Assembly (NCBI GenBank): GCA_000974665.1
Contig: BBSY01000003.1
Span: forward strand, 868,001 to 932,000
From: an alpha proteobacterium U9-1i
GTDB taxonomy: Bacteria > Pseudomonadota > Alphaproteobacteria > Caulobacterales > Aquidulcibacteraceae
DNA: 64,000 nt
Direction: 5' to 3'
Positions 27,817 to 37,661 of the stretch are shown here, piece by piece (within the stretch, counting starts at the first letter, position 1; the number at the start of each line of letters is the position of its first letter). A model generated the notes under the pieces. It made no database searches and was not told the origin of the DNA. It saw only the letters and a program-made list of their open reading frames with translations. The translations under genes were made by a program, and so were the position numbers.

Positions 27817-28256
27817 CTTTCGGCGGCCTTCTTCAAACCCGGCAACACGTAGCTTTTCCAGCCACCTGATAGCATATCGCGGATCGGCTTGATTTGATCG
27901 GCGGGGAACTTGTCCCAGCCTTCGTGCTGGAACACAACGCGCGTCGAACCGCCCGCCATAGCTTCGAGACGGAAACTCACATAAGTCGCGGGAAAGCCCG
28001 GCAAGAACCAGGAGAACTTGAACAAGCTCGGCTCTTCCAGCGCCAGGATCTCGCATTGCGTGGCGCCGGAGACGTCATCGGCTTTCGCTTTGGCCTGATC
28101 TTGCTGCATGTAGAAGACGTGTCCGAGCTCACGCGTGTAGCGCATACAGCCGAGCCAAAGCGGCGCGCGCTCGTCGGCCGTCATCACTTCCCAAACGCGC
28201 TCGATGTCACGCGCGATGACGATCTCCTCGACAATCGGCGGCAATTCTTCACTCAT
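27813..28256 (-). CDS. SRPBCC (AHSA1-type) domain protein
   Basis: A 147-residue protein beginning [26 protein letters not shown], the usual start of the START/Bet v1-like AHSA1 fold, and ending with [15 protein letters not shown]. Central blocks [10 protein letters not shown] and ARVVF-like [11 protein letters not shown] match the ligand-cavity strands of the family. It overlaps the upstream ArsR gene by eight bases. ArsR-SRPBCC pairs are very common, and the regulator usually controls its partner. The hydrophobic ligand is unknown. Confidence 0.88.
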   Translation of the reverse strand: MSEELPPIVEEIVIARDIERVWEVMTADERAPLWLGCMRYTRELGHVFYMQQDQAKAKADDVSGATQCEILALEEPSLFKFSWFLPGFPATYVSFRLEAMAGGSTRVVFQHEGWDKFPADQIKPIRDMLSGGWKSYVLPGLKKAAES

Positions 28257-28584
28257 CGTTTTCCTCCGCCAAACGCTTGAGCGCGCCGAGCTTGCCGCGC
28301 CAGAACACCGCGAGCCACGCGCGTGCGTCTTCCAACGCCGCGCGTTCGAGCGCGTAAAAATTTTCCCGGCCCACACGCCGCTCGCGCACGAGACCCGCCT
28401 GGCGCAGCACTGCGAGGTGTTTCGACACCGCCGGCCTGCTCATGGCGAAATCTGCCGCGAGCGCGTGGACCGGCGCATCAATCTCCTTCAGCGACATCAG
28501 AATCGCGCGGCGCGTCGGGTCCGACAGCGCCCCAAACAAATGATCGAGTTGAGCGCCCTGCATAAATCGCTTATACGTAACCAT
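28249..28584 (-). CDS. ArsR family winged-helix transcriptional repressor
   Basis: A 111-residue protein with the ArsR core: LFGALSDPTRRAILMSL, then MSRPAVSKHLAVLRQAGLVRERRVGREN, and the YAL wing. It lacks the classical CxC metal site, as expected for the subgroup paired with SRPBCC proteins. I start at MVTYKRF because relatives of this subgroup characteristically begin Met-Val-x-Tyr; MQGAQL, seven codons later, is the alternative. The chosen start codon lies in the middle of an 18-bp palindrome, a likely autoregulatory operator. Confidence 0.9.
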   Translation of the reverse strand: MVTYKRFMQGAQLDHLFGALSDPTRRAILMSLKEIDAPVHALAADFAMSRPAVSKHLAVLRQAGLVRERRVGRENFYALERAALEDARAWLAVFWRGKLGALKRLAEENDE

Positions 28585-28593
28585 ATGGTTACG
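28576..28593. promoter_or_regulatory. perfect 18-bp palindrome CGTAACCATATGGTTACG, candidate ArsR operator
   Basis: The palindrome is centred on the ArsR start codon (its ATG is the first half of the right arm as read on the minus strand). ArsR repressors bind 12-2-12-like dyads near their own promoters, and ATGGTTA-type dyads overlapping the start are common in the ArsR-SRPBCC subgroup. Binding here would block transcription start or ribosome access for both genes. It also lies 115 bp upstream of the divergent rnd gene. Confidence 0.72.
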
Positions 28594-28707
28594 CGTCAAG
28601 CCCCAGCGGTAGCTCTGGGCGCCTCGTTTCGCCTTTGACGGGCGACTTCCACCAGAACCCCAGCCCCAAGCCTTGACCCCGGCCCCAACCCCCTCCAACC
28701 AGCCCTT

Positions 28708-29856
28708 ATGCGCGTCATCACCCGAACGAAGGAGCTGGAGGAGCTCAGCCGCGAACTCGCGGCTACACCGTTCGTGGCGGTGGACACCGAGTTCATGCGC
28801 GAGACCACCTATTGGCCGAAGCTTTGCCTGATCCAGGCGGCGGGCGGCGATGTGGAGGCAGTCATCGATCCGCTGTCGGAGGACCTCTCACTCGATCCAT
28901 TTCTCGAGTTGATGGCCGACAAGAAGGTGCTGAAGGTATTCCACGCCGCGCGCCAGGATTTGGAGATTTTCCTGAAGCTCGGCGGCGCATTGCCAGCACC
29001 GTTGTTTGATTCACAGATCGCGGCGATGGCCTGCGGCTATGGCGACACCATCGCTTACGACGCGCTTGTGCAGCAGGTGCTGAAGCGCCGGCTCGACAAG
29101 TCCTCACGCTTCACGGACTGGAGCCGCCGCCCGCTCTCGGATGCGCAGATGGCCTACGCGCTCGCCGACGTGACGCATCTGCGCGACCTCTATCCGAAGC
29201 TGCGCGACAAACTCGAACGCGATGGCCGCTCCGATTGGCTCGACGAAGAACACGCCAATCTGCTCGATCCGGAAATCTACGACACCACTCCCGAGAATTC
29301 TTGGGAACGCTTGAAACTACGCAAGACTACACCGGACTACATCCTCGCGCTGCAAACCGCAGCGGCGTGGCGCGAGCGCCAAGCGCAAGCGCGCGATGTG
29401 CCGCGCGGGCGCGTCGTCAAGGATGACGCGCTTTACGAGATCGCCGAGCATCGGCCGAAGACACCGGCGGACTTCGATCGCATGCGTGCGGTGCCTCGCG
29501 GCTTCGGTAACTCGCGTGCCGCCGGCGAATTGATCGCGGAGCTGAACCGCGCGTTCGCCAATCCCGATCGCGTCGCCCACAAGATCGATCGCCCGCCGCC
29601 GCTTCCCTCCGGGATTGGGCCCACGGTGGAATTGCTCAAAGTGCTACTGCGTTTTGAGGCCGAGGCGCATCAAGTGGCGCCGCGCCTGATCGCGTCAGTC
29701 GCCGAAATCGAAGCCATCGCCGCCAAGGACGACGCCGACGTACCTGCTCTCAAAGGCTGGCGGCGCAAAGTGTTCGGCGAACGCGCACTGGCGCTAAAGC
29801 ACGGCAAGATCGCCCTGAAGCTGCACAACGGCAAAGTGGTGATCGAAGAACTCTGA
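28708..29856 (+). CDS. rnd: ribonuclease D
   Basis: A 3'-5' exoribonuclease for tRNA 3'-end trimming, cytoplasmic. The 382 residues contain the DEDDy exonuclease domain: Asp26 and Glu28 in VDTEF, Asp84 in FHAARQDLEIF, and the final YALADVTHL with the Tyr and Asp that complete metal binding. HRDC-like helical modules follow, with the usual RAVPRGFGNSRAAGELI segment. The gene is divergent from the ArsR pair. No partner gene follows on its transcript; the next plus-strand gene has its own ribosome-binding site 70 bp later. Confidence 0.96.
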   Translation: MRVITRTKELEELSRELAATPFVAVDTEFMRETTYWPKLCLIQAAGGDVEAVIDPLSEDLSLDPFLELMADKKVLKVFHAARQDLEIFLKLGGALPAPLFDSQIAAMACGYGDTIAYDALVQQVLKRRLDKSSRFTDWSRRPLSDAQMAYALADVTHLRDLYPKLRDKLERDGRSDWLDEEHANLLDPEIYDTTPENSWERLKLRKTTPDYILALQTAAAWRERQAQARDVPRGRVVKDDALYEIAEHRPKTPADFDRMRAVPRGFGNSRAAGELIAELNRAFANPDRVAHKIDRPPPLPSGIGPTVELLKVLLRFEAEAHQVAPRLIASVAEIEAIAAKDDADVPALKGWRRKVFGERALALKHGKIALKLHNGKVVIEEL

Positions 29857-29928
29857 GCGTCCATCGCGCGGCGCTTCCGCCTGCGCGCGCCTCCTGCTAC
29901 CCCAGTGGTAGCCAGCGAAGGGGATTTC

Positions 29929-31815
29929 ATGCACGCCAAAGCTATAGCAGCCGCACTCTTATTGGCGCTCGCGGTGCCTGCTTCGGCCGAGCCGCCAGCG
30001 GAGTTGGTTTCCTCCGTCACCGCGATGGGCCGCATCGGCCGCTCGTTTGGCGCGACGTTCTCGCCCGATGGACGTGAGATCGCTTTCCTCACCACCCTGA
30101 GCGGCTCACCGCAGATTTTCACTATGCCTGTGGGCGGCGGCTTCCCGCGTCAGGTCACCGCGCTGGAAGATGCGGTCGATAATGTCGAGTGGTCGCCGAC
30201 CGGCGATTGGCTCGCATACACCGTCGCGCCCGCGGGCGGGCTCAACACACAAATCTACATCATCCGCCCGGATGGCTCTGGCATGCGCCGCATCACGGCG
30301 GGTGGCCAGGAGAACAATTTCTTCAGCGGCTGGACCGAGGACGGCGCGGCGATCGCGTTTTCATCCAACTTGCGCGACAGCGCCGCAACCGATCCGTATC
30401 TCTGGACCCTCGCGAGCGGTGAAACGCGGCGCGTGGCGGAAGCCACTGGCCTCAACAACATCAGTGACGTGTCCGACGATGGCGCGCGCATGTTGGTGAC
30501 GCGGCTCGTGAGCCGCGGCGACAACAATTATTATCTGATCGACACCGCGACCGGCCGCGAGCGCCTGCTCACGCGCCACCGCCCGCCTGCGCTCTACGGC
30601 TGGGGCGAGTTCAGCCCCGATGGCCGCACCATCTATCTAACCACAAACCAAGATCGCGAACGCACGGCGTTCGCGCGCGTCCGCCTCGATGCGCGGGGCA
30701 ATCCGGGACGCCTCGAAGTGTTGGCCGAGCGCGAGGACGCCGAAGCCGGTGGCGCGTCGCTCAATCTGCAGGGCACGGCGGCGCTGCTGTTCTGGAACGT
30801 GGCGGGCCGCACGGAGATCGCGTTCCTGGACACCGCCAGCGGTCGCGTGACGCCTGGGCCGACTTTGCCGGCGGAGATTGGCGGCGGCGGCGTGTGGTCC
30901 CGCGATGGCCGCACCATCACGCTGACGTTGTCGGGCGCGGCTGCGCCGGCCAATGTTTACACTTTGAGCGTTGACGACCAGCGCCTCACGCAAATCACCA
31001 ACAGCCCGACGGCTGGCGTCAATGTCGCGTCCTTCGTGCGGCCCGAACTCGTGCGCTACCGCGCGCATGACGGTCTGGAACTTTCAGGCTGGCTCTATCG
31101 ACCGGCGAACTTCAGCGCGCCAGGGCCGGTGGTGCTGAGCTTCCACGGCGGGCCGGAAGCGCAGGAGCGACCAAACTTCAGCTCGACCTATCAGGCGCTG
31201 CTCTCGCGTGGCATCGCCGTGTTCGCTCCGAACGTGCGTGGCTCTGCGGGCTTCGGGCGGACATTCGTGAACCTCGACAATGGCACGCTGCGCGCCAATG
31301 GCGTGCGCGATATCGAAGCGAGCGTGAACTACATTGTCTCGTCTGGCGTCGGCGACCGCGCCAAGCTCGGCATCATGGGCGGCTCCTATGGCGGCTACAT
31401 GGTGATGGCGGGCGTCACCCAATATCCGGATATGTTCGCCGCCGGAGCGAATCTGTTCGGCGTCGTCAATTTCGAGACGTTCTTCGCGCATTCGCAGCCT
31501 TGGATGGCGGCGATCTCCACCGTGGAGTACGGCAACCCGCGCACTGAAGCGGCAATGCTGCGTGACTTATCGCCGATCCACCGCATCGACCAGGTGCGCA
31601 CGCCGCTTATCGTGCTGCATGGCGCCAACGACACCAACGTGCCCGTTGTGGAGGCCGAGCAAGTGGTGGAAGGATTGCGAGCCCGCAACGTGCCGGTGGA
31701 GTACGTGCTGTTTCCCGACGAAGGCCACGGCTGGCGCAAAAATGTGAATCGCATCCGTTCGGATGTCGCGTTGGTGGATTTCTTCGACCGGCATCTGGTG
31801 CGCGGCGAGCGCTAG
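29929..31815 (+). CDS. exported S9 family serine peptidase (acylaminoacyl-peptidase type)
   Basis: A 628-residue protein with a Sec signal (MHAKAIAAALLLALAVPASA) and a GAAGGGG-like ribosome-binding region. An N-terminal seven-bladed propeller (WD40/TolB-like repeats such as FSPDGREIAFL and WSPTGDWLAYT) precedes an alpha/beta-hydrolase domain. The oxyanion region is SFHGGPEAQ, the nucleophile elbow GGSYGGYMV, the acid HGANDTNVPV and the catalytic His PDEGHGWRK. It cleaves short peptides, presumably in the periplasm. It is one of three S9 peptidases in the window and lacks the lipobox of the pair at the right end. Confidence 0.95.
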   Translation: MHAKAIAAALLLALAVPASAEPPAELVSSVTAMGRIGRSFGATFSPDGREIAFLTTLSGSPQIFTMPVGGGFPRQVTALEDAVDNVEWSPTGDWLAYTVAPAGGLNTQIYIIRPDGSGMRRITAGGQENNFFSGWTEDGAAIAFSSNLRDSAATDPYLWTLASGETRRVAEATGLNNISDVSDDGARMLVTRLVSRGDNNYYLIDTATGRERLLTRHRPPALYGWGEFSPDGRTIYLTTNQDRERTAFARVRLDARGNPGRLEVLAEREDAEAGGASLNLQGTAALLFWNVAGRTEIAFLDTASGRVTPGPTLPAEIGGGGVWSRDGRTITLTLSGAAAPANVYTLSVDDQRLTQITNSPTAGVNVASFVRPELVRYRAHDGLELSGWLYRPANFSAPGPVVLSFHGGPEAQERPNFSSTYQALLSRGIAVFAPNVRGSAGFGRTFVNLDNGTLRANGVRDIEASVNYIVSSGVGDRAKLGIMGGSYGGYMVMAGVTQYPDMFAAGANLFGVVNFETFFAHSQPWMAAISTVEYGNPRTEAAMLRDLSPIHRIDQVRTPLIVLHGANDTNVPVVEAEQVVEGLRARNVPVEYVLFPDEGHGWRKNVNRIRSDVALVDFFDRHLVRGER

Positions 31816-31822
31816 CGGCGCG

Positions 31823-32068
31823 CTATTTCTCGAGATCTTGAAAGAACGGCACGACTTCGCCGCTGTATTTGATGGCCAGCTGTTCGCCCTTGCGGTCGAG
31901 CGTTTTGCCGACAGCCAGGCGCACCCAGCCTTCGCTCACGCAATATTCCTCGACGTTGGTTTTTTCGACGCCCTTGAACTTCACGCCCACGCCGCGGGAA
32001 AGCACCGCCTCGTCGTAGTACGGGCTCTTTGGGTTGACGGAGAGACGATCGGGCGGGGTATCGGACAT
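31823..32068 (-). CDS. DUF3297 family protein
   Basis: An 81-residue protein resembling the DUF3297 family (DRLSVNPKSPYYDEAVL at the N-terminus, GVGVKFKGVEKTNVEEYCVSEG in the middle, AIKYSGEVVPFF at the end). Members are small cytoplasmic proteins of unknown function, common in Proteobacteria. It begins 17 bases after the Ppx/GppA gene on the same strand and is likely co-transcribed. Its end is seven bases from the convergent S9 peptidase. Confidence 0.9.
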   Translation of the reverse strand: MSDTPPDRLSVNPKSPYYDEAVLSRGVGVKFKGVEKTNVEEYCVSEGWVRLAVGKTLDRKGEQLAIKYSGEVVPFFQDLEK

Positions 32069-32085
32069 GAATGCTACCTGGCGGC

Positions 32086-33585
32086 CTAGCGGGCGAGTTT
32101 TGCTTCGCTGACCAATCCCAAAGCCTGAGCCGCCGCGTCAAGGCGCCGTGTGACGGTTTCTGTCACCAAATGCGCGGAGCTCTTGTCGTATTTCAGCGTG
32201 GCGCGGCCTTTTTCGACCACAAGCTCAAACTTCGCGAGGAGATGCTCGCTGCGGCCTGACAGATCGGCGCCCAGACGCAAGGCTGCGCCCAAGGCGGCGG
32301 CGGCGGTCTGCTGTTCCGTGGTCAGCAGCCGCACGTAAGCCGCCGCGTGGCGAGGCTGCGACTTGGTGTAGCGGTGGTGGATCGCAGCGGCGAGAAAGGC
32401 GCGCTCTTCGTGACTAATGGCGGCGAGGGGCGCACGCAGGATCAGATCGAACATGATCTCGGCGCGTTGGTCGGGGTGGAGCGGTCCGCCCACGTCGGCC
32501 AGGCGCGCAGCGGCGGCGCGCAGCACCGGATCGCGCGTCGGGCCAAACACCGGCTCGCGCGCGGCGAACAGGGGCTCGATCCAGTCGGCGAGCGCAGCGC
32601 CGAACGCCCGCCCACGCGACCATCGGCCGGCGAGCGCTTCGGCGGCCGCGATCAATGGATGCACTGCCAGCGCGTCCTTGCTCATGCGTTCCAGCAGAAC
32701 GCCTTCGCGCAAGCCGAACGCTGACAGGATCACACGTTCGAACTTGCCGATTTGCATGACCCGCTCAAGCACAACCGCCGCGTACGGCAGCGAATCCGCG
32801 CGTTTTGCGGCAGCTTCCTCCAATCGCTCAAGCGAGCGCTTGCTTTGCTTGCGCACCAGATCGACGAGCCGCAGGACTTCGGCACGGTTCATCTCGTGAT
32901 GGTGGAGCACGCCGAGTGGATGATCGCGTAGGCGAATATCGATGCGACCAAGCGCGCGCCATGCGCCGCCCACGGCATAAAAATCCCCGCCATGATTGGC
33001 GAGCACCTGTGCGTCCGCGAGAATGTGCGTCACTTCATCGCTGACGCGCTGATAATCAAATTCTTCATCGCGCGCGAGCGCGAGCGGGCCGAGCGCGAAG
33101 GTCTCGCCGCTGCCGGGCCCCTTGGCGCTCAGATCGATGAGCTCCAAGCTCGCGCCGCCAAGATCGCCGGCCATACCCCGGGCATCTGGCGCCCCGGCAG
33201 AGACGCCAAGCGCCGAAAGCCTTGCTTCATCGGCGCCGCTGAGGATGCGTAGCTTTATGCCGGTTTCGTTTTCCACACGCTTGGCGAATTGCGCGCCGTC
33301 CGGCGCTTCGCGCACCGCGGCGGTCGCCACCGCGAACACGTCCTTTACGCCAAGAGATTCATTTAAGGTGCTGAAGCGTTTGATTGCGCGCAGCGCCATG
33401 TCGACGCCTTCGGGCGAAAGCGCGCCGCGTTTGCCCATGCCGCGGCCCAGACCCGCCATCACCTTTTCGTTCAGGATCGGCGTCATCGCGCGACCGTCGA
33501 TGCGGTAGACGACCAGACGCACGGAGTTCGAGCCAACGTCGATGACGGCGGCCTCTTGGCCATCGCGGAGTGTATGCGACGCCAC
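32086..33585 (-). CDS. ppx: Ppx/GppA family phosphatase (exopolyphosphatase)
   Basis: A 499-residue protein of the ASKHA fold. The phosphate-1 motif is VIDVGSNSVRLVVY near the N-terminus, and the phosphate-2 motif is GDLGGASLELIDL near residue 140. A C-terminal HD-like helical domain follows (AAIHHRYTKSQPRHAA). It hydrolyses terminal phosphate from polyphosphate and/or pppGpp. Starting 14 bases after the ppk1 stop on the same strand, it forms a polyphosphate make/break pair. Whether it prefers polyphosphate or pppGpp cannot be told from sequence. Confidence 0.93.
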   Translation of the reverse strand: MASHTLRDGQEAAVIDVGSNSVRLVVYRIDGRAMTPILNEKVMAGLGRGMGKRGALSPEGVDMALRAIKRFSTLNESLGVKDVFAVATAAVREAPDGAQFAKRVENETGIKLRILSGADEARLSALGVSAGAPDARGMAGDLGGASLELIDLSAKGPGSGETFALGPLALARDEEFDYQRVSDEVTHILADAQVLANHGGDFYAVGGAWRALGRIDIRLRDHPLGVLHHHEMNRAEVLRLVDLVRKQSKRSLERLEEAAAKRADSLPYAAVVLERVMQIGKFERVILSAFGLREGVLLERMSKDALAVHPLIAAAEALAGRWSRGRAFGAALADWIEPLFAAREPVFGPTRDPVLRAAAARLADVGGPLHPDQRAEIMFDLILRAPLAAISHEERAFLAAAIHHRYTKSQPRHAAAYVRLLTTEQQTAAAALGAALRLGADLSGRSEHLLAKFELVVEKGRATLKYDKSSAHLVTETVTRRLDAAAQALGLVSEAKLAR

Positions 33586-33599
33586 TTAGACGGGCCTCG

Positions 33600-35795
33600 T
33601 TAGGCGCGCGGCCCCACGTGATCGAATGCGGCCGGCGCGTCGCCCTTGATCGATTTGCCGCGACCAGAGAGGCTGGGGTTGGTCATGAAATAGTCGTGCG
33701 CCGAGAACGGCGCGTCGAGCTTCGACACGTCCACCCGTTTGAACTCGCCCTCGGGCGTCATGTACCAAGACTGAGCCTCGTCATTCAAGTTCGCGACCAT
33801 GATCTGGTCGAGCACCTGCTGATGTACCGTTGGATTTTCAACCGGGCAAAGGACTTCAACCCGCCGTTCGAGGTTCCGCGGCATCCAGTCCGCCGACGAG
33901 ATGAAAACCTTGGCGTTCGGGTTCGGCAAAGCCGCGCCGCCCCCGAAACAAACGATCCGCGAGTGCTCCAGGAACCGCCCGACGATCGATTTCACCCGAA
34001 TGTTCTCGGAGAGGCCCTTCACACCGGGCCGGAGGCAGCAAATACCGCGCACCACGAGTTCGATCTTCACGCCTTCCTGGCTCGCCCGGTACAGCGCGTC
34101 GATGATTTCGGGGTGAACCAGCGCATTGAGCTTCGCCCAGATCGCGCCAGGGCGGCCCGCGCGAACGTGTTCAATCTCTTCGCCGATCAGTCTCAAAATC
34201 GTCGATTTAACGCAAAGGGGCGACATCGCGATCTTTTCGAGCACGTGCGGCTTTGCGTATCCGGTGACGAAATTGAACAGCCGGCCAGCGTCACGCCCAA
34301 GTGCGGGATCGCACGTGAACAACGAGAGGTCCTGATACACCCGCGCGGTGATCGGGTGATAATTGCCAGTGCCGAAGTGCGTGTAAGTGCGCAGGCCTTC
34401 GCCTTCGCGGCGCACGACCAAGCTGATCTTCGCGTGCGTCTTGAAATCCACGAAGCCGTACACAACCGAGGCGCCGGCGCGCTCAAGCTTTTGCGCAACG
34501 AGAATGTTTGCTTCTTCGTCGAAGCGCGCTTTCAGCTCAATAAGGGCGGTGACGTTTTTGCCAGACTCCGCCGCGGCGACGAGCGCGGCGACGATCGGTG
34601 AATCGCGTGAGGTGCGATAAAGCGTCTGCTTGATGGCCACCACCTGCGGATCGGCGGCGGCCTGACGCAGGAACTGCACCACCGAATCGAAGCTTTCGTA
34701 AGGGTGATGGACGAGAATATCCTTGGCGCGGATCGCAGCGAAGCTGTCGCCGCCATAATCGCGAATCCGCTCGGGAAAACGCGGTTCGTAGGGCGTGAAC
34801 TTCAACTCGCGGCGGTTTTCGTTCACCAGCGTCGACAACGCCGCCAAGCCCAGCATGCCATCGACGACGATGACGTCACGCGGATTGGCCTCGACTTCAC
34901 GCACGATGAAGTCCCGCAAATCTTCCGGCATCGCCGCTTCGATCTTGATGCGCACCACATCGCCCAGACGGCGCTCTTTTAGGCGCGCTTGGAACTGGCG
35001 CATCAAATCCTCGGCTTCTTCGAGAATTTCGATGTCGCTGTCGCGGATGACACGGAACGCGCCTTTGGCTTGCGGTTCGTAGCCAGGAAACGCCTCGTCG
35101 AGAAACGTCATAATGGCGTTCTCAAGCGTAATGAAACGTTTGCCTTTGGCGTTGGCGATCGAGGGCACTTCGATGAAGCGCGCGACCTGGTTGGGCGCGG
35201 GCACCAACGCGTTAAGCGCGCGGCCATCCTCAACGCGCTTCAGCTTGAGCGCAACGGCGAGACCTAAGTTGGGAATGAAAGGAAACGGGTGGGCCGGATC
35301 GATCGCCAGCGGCGTGAGCAGTGGGAACACCTGCTCCATGAAAACCGGCCGCAGCGCGGCGCGCTCAGCGACGCTCAATTCATTCGGATCGATGACGGCG
35401 ATGCCTTCGTCACGCATCTCGGCGCGCAACTGCGCCCACCGCGCTTGTTGCTTGGCGACCAACTTGCCCGCGGCCTCATGCACCTTCGCCAATTGCTCGC
35501 CAGGCGTAAGCCCGTCGAGGCTCAACGTCGAGACGCCAAGCTTGTCCTGCTCGTGCAGACCCGCAACCCGGACCATGTAAAATTCATCGAGGTTGTTGGC
35601 CGAAATCGACAAGAACCGCAGCCGCTCAAGCAGCGGATGGTTGGGGTTCTCGGCCTCTTCCAGCACGCGCGTGTTGAACGCGAGCCACGAGAGTTCACGA
35701 TTGATAAACCGTTGCGGGCCGCTCCAATCGGGGCCGCCTTTGGCGGGCGGTTTGTCCGCCGCCTTGCGCACGGTTTTGCGCGTATTGGTCGCCAT
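33600..35795 (-). CDS. ppk1: polyphosphate kinase 1
   Basis: Reversibly polymerises the gamma-phosphate of ATP into polyphosphate. The start [11 protein letters not shown] gives 731 residues. The N and H domains are recognisable from [21 protein letters not shown] and [11 protein letters not shown]. The two catalytic phospholipase-D-like domains follow, with the autophosphorylated His in HFGTGNYHP and the second His in the later [14 protein letters not shown] region. The stop of hdaA overlaps its start by one base (TGATG), so the replication regulator and the kinase are translationally coupled, an arrangement also known in Caulobacter (recalled). Confidence 0.97.
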   Translation of the reverse strand: MATNTRKTVRKAADKPPAKGGPDWSGPQRFINRELSWLAFNTRVLEEAENPNHPLLERLRFLSISANNLDEFYMVRVAGLHEQDKLGVSTLSLDGLTPGEQLAKVHEAAGKLVAKQQARWAQLRAEMRDEGIAVIDPNELSVAERAALRPVFMEQVFPLLTPLAIDPAHPFPFIPNLGLAVALKLKRVEDGRALNALVPAPNQVARFIEVPSIANAKGKRFITLENAIMTFLDEAFPGYEPQAKGAFRVIRDSDIEILEEAEDLMRQFQARLKERRLGDVVRIKIEAAMPEDLRDFIVREVEANPRDVIVVDGMLGLAALSTLVNENRRELKFTPYEPRFPERIRDYGGDSFAAIRAKDILVHHPYESFDSVVQFLRQAAADPQVVAIKQTLYRTSRDSPIVAALVAAAESGKNVTALIELKARFDEEANILVAQKLERAGASVVYGFVDFKTHAKISLVVRREGEGLRTYTHFGTGNYHPITARVYQDLSLFTCDPALGRDAGRLFNFVTGYAKPHVLEKIAMSPLCVKSTILRLIGEEIEHVRAGRPGAIWAKLNALVHPEIIDALYRASQEGVKIELVVRGICCLRPGVKGLSENIRVKSIVGRFLEHSRIVCFGGGAALPNPNAKVFISSADWMPRNLERRVEVLCPVENPTVHQQVLDQIMVANLNDEAQSWYMTPEGEFKRVDVSKLDAPFSAHDYFMTNPSLSGRGKSIKGDAPAAFDHVGPRA

Positions 35796-36478
35796 CAATC
35801 GTCCACCACCCAAGTGGCCTGCGCCTTTTCTAAAGCCCGTTTCGCCATCGGCAGCGTTACTGGTCGGGCAGGTTTCGCCAGATCAGCTTCGATTACGCCG
35901 ACAAGATCACGGGCCGCCGCGAATGTTCGCGGCAGGCGTCTAGCCAGGAATTTGGCTGCATCATCGCTCAAATGAATGAAGTTTTCCCGACAGAACCGGG
36001 TCAAAACCACCTCTAAAAGCGCCTCATCCGGCTCTCCGAGGCGAGCAATCGGCAGCGCCGCCAGCCGAGATCGTAAATCAGGGATTGAGACGGGCCATTG
36101 CGAAGGCGGTGCTGCCCCCACCAAAAGCACGGCGCCGCCACGCGAACGAGCGAGGTCGAGCACCCGCCAGAACATGCCCTCGTCGCGGACGCCGTCGGCG
36201 TCGTCGATGACCAGCCGGCCGCCCGCTTCGTCAAACAAGGCCGCGCCCTCGTCCGGCGCCGCGTTCGCCGCCAATTGGCGCGCGCCGACTTCCATGGCCC
36301 AGGCCAAAGCCAAATGCGTCTTACCCGCGCCCTTCGGGCCGACCAGCCCGAGCGCCCCGCCCGGCCAATCGCGCCAGCCGGTCAGCAGGCGCGCGGCGTC
36401 GCGGTTGGCCTCGGCCACCACCAGCGTGTCGGGGGATCGCTCCCCCATGCGGAACTCAAAGAGCGTGGGTTGGCTCAT
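35795..36478 (-). CDS. hdaA: HdaA-type DnaA regulatory inactivator
   Basis: A 227-residue AAA+ protein homologous to DnaA domain III. It promotes hydrolysis of DnaA-ATP together with the sliding clamp, preventing re-initiation. The N-terminal MSQPTLFEF contains Gln-x-x-Leu-Phe, a good beta-clamp-binding motif. Walker A is GPKGAGKTH, Walker B LVIDDAD, and sensor-like segments follow ([25 protein letters not shown]). There is no C-terminal DNA-binding domain, as expected. It overlaps the upstream DUF2066 gene by four bases and ppk1 by one. Confidence 0.92.
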   Translation of the reverse strand: MSQPTLFEFRMGERSPDTLVVAEANRDAARLLTGWRDWPGGALGLVGPKGAGKTHLALAWAMEVGARQLAANAAPDEGAALFDEAGGRLVIDDADGVRDEGMFWRVLDLARSRGGAVLLVGAAPPSQWPVSIPDLRSRLAALPIARLGEPDEALLEVVLTRFCRENFIHLSDDAAKFLARRLPRTFAAARDLVGVIEADLAKPARPVTLPMAKRALEKAQATWVVDD

Positions 36479-37548
36479 CGCCTCGCGACGCGCAGGACAG
36501 GCCCGAGGCGCGGCTCATCGCTCAAGATCACGCCGCGCCGTTGCAGTTCGGCGTTGAGCTGTTCGCGATTGCCGACGAACGAGAACGACACCAAGGCGCC
36601 ATCGCGGCCGACCGCTTCGATGCGGATTTCCGAGATCAACGTGGACGCTGCGCCCTCAAGCGCTTGCTTGATGGATTCCCATTGTCGCTCGTCCGTGTAG
36701 AGCGCCGACGCTGAAACGCGCGCGCGCTGGCCCGTGCCAACTGCGGTGCGCGCCTTCCATTCGTTCTGCAAACGCGCGCTGGCTTGCTGCGCTAACGAGG
36801 CAAACGCGGCGCGTGTCGCCGCGGCGCCTTCACCGTTGATCCGCGCAACCGCTTCGCCGCGATCTCGCCGCACGCCGCCGCTCGCCACCTCGACCAAGGT
36901 CGCGGTCGCTGTGCCGTTCGCAACACGCACCGTGGCGTAAAGCGCGGACGCGGCGGCAGCGGCTTGCGCCGCGGCAGAGGCCGCCGCCCAGTCCGGATTG
37001 CCGCCGAGCGTTTCAGGCGCCGTCGCCAGCGGCACGAGTTCCTGCTGGAAACCACCCTGGACCCACACCTCGCGCCAGAGCGCAGCGGTTTCCGGCGAAG
37101 CGCCAGGCGCCACCGGCACAACCAGCACCGGCGCCGTGCGCGTATCGACGACAGTGAGATTTGAGTTCCGCAGCAGCGTGCGCACGCCCGTGGGGTCAAA
37201 TCGCACGGTGAGGCGGCCGATATAGCGCGTGGCGGAGCGGCGCTCCTCCTCAACGTCCACGCTCAGCACCAATTGTTCCAGCGCCGCGCCCTGCACCACC
37301 GGCTGGCCTTGACGCGCGATTTCCTCAGGCAGCGTCAAACGGGCCAGCAGGCGCGAGAATGCGGCCTGCTGGGCGGCGGCGAAGCCCGCCTGCTGAGCCG
37401 CGGCGGCGTTGGCGGCGGTTTCATCCACATAGACGCCGGCCACGGCATAGGGGTTCTGCGTCCCTTGGGCGCTTGCGAGCCCCGGAACGAACGCGCAAAA
37501 CGCGGCCAGAACGAGCGCGGCGAGGCCGGCCCTGCGATTGGTCTGCAT
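36475..37548 (-). CDS. DUF2066 family exported protein
   Basis: A 357-residue protein with a Sec signal (RAGLAALVLAAFCAFVPGLASA). The mature N-terminus starts YAVAGVYVDETAANAAAAQQ, then LARLTLPEE and the YIGRLTVRFDPTGVRTLL block typical of DUF2066. The middle is Ala-rich. Function unknown and presumably periplasmic. Placement directly upstream of hdaA with an ATGA overlap is frequent in alphaproteobacteria and suggests an operon DUF2066-hdaA-ppk1-ppx-DUF3297. It is divergent from purM across 113 bp. Confidence 0.88.
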   Translation of the reverse strand: MQTNRRAGLAALVLAAFCAFVPGLASAQGTQNPYAVAGVYVDETAANAAAAQQAGFAAAQQAAFSRLLARLTLPEEIARQGQPVVQGAALEQLVLSVDVEEERRSATRYIGRLTVRFDPTGVRTLLRNSNLTVVDTRTAPVLVVPVAPGASPETAALWREVWVQGGFQQELVPLATAPETLGGNPDWAAASAAAQAAAAASALYATVRVANGTATATLVEVASGGVRRDRGEAVARINGEGAAATRAAFASLAQQASARLQNEWKARTAVGTGQRARVSASALYTDERQWESIKQALEGAASTLISEIRIEAVGRDGALVSFSFVGNREQLNAELQRRGVILSDEPRLGPVLRVARR

Positions 37549-37661
37549 TATCGAAACCTTGGTAAGCGCGAACGGGAAAGCTAGCGGGCGCGGAATCGCC
37601 TAGCAATGTGGCGGCTTCTGGACCCTGAGTCTCGTGTCCGCCGGCAGGAAAGAAACCTGAA

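Noticed and set aside
27046-28056. An N-terminal extension of the aspS frame by 337 codons.
   Set aside because: It lies antisense to the SRAP gene and part of the SRPBCC region; the AspRS family starts at MHAYRTH.
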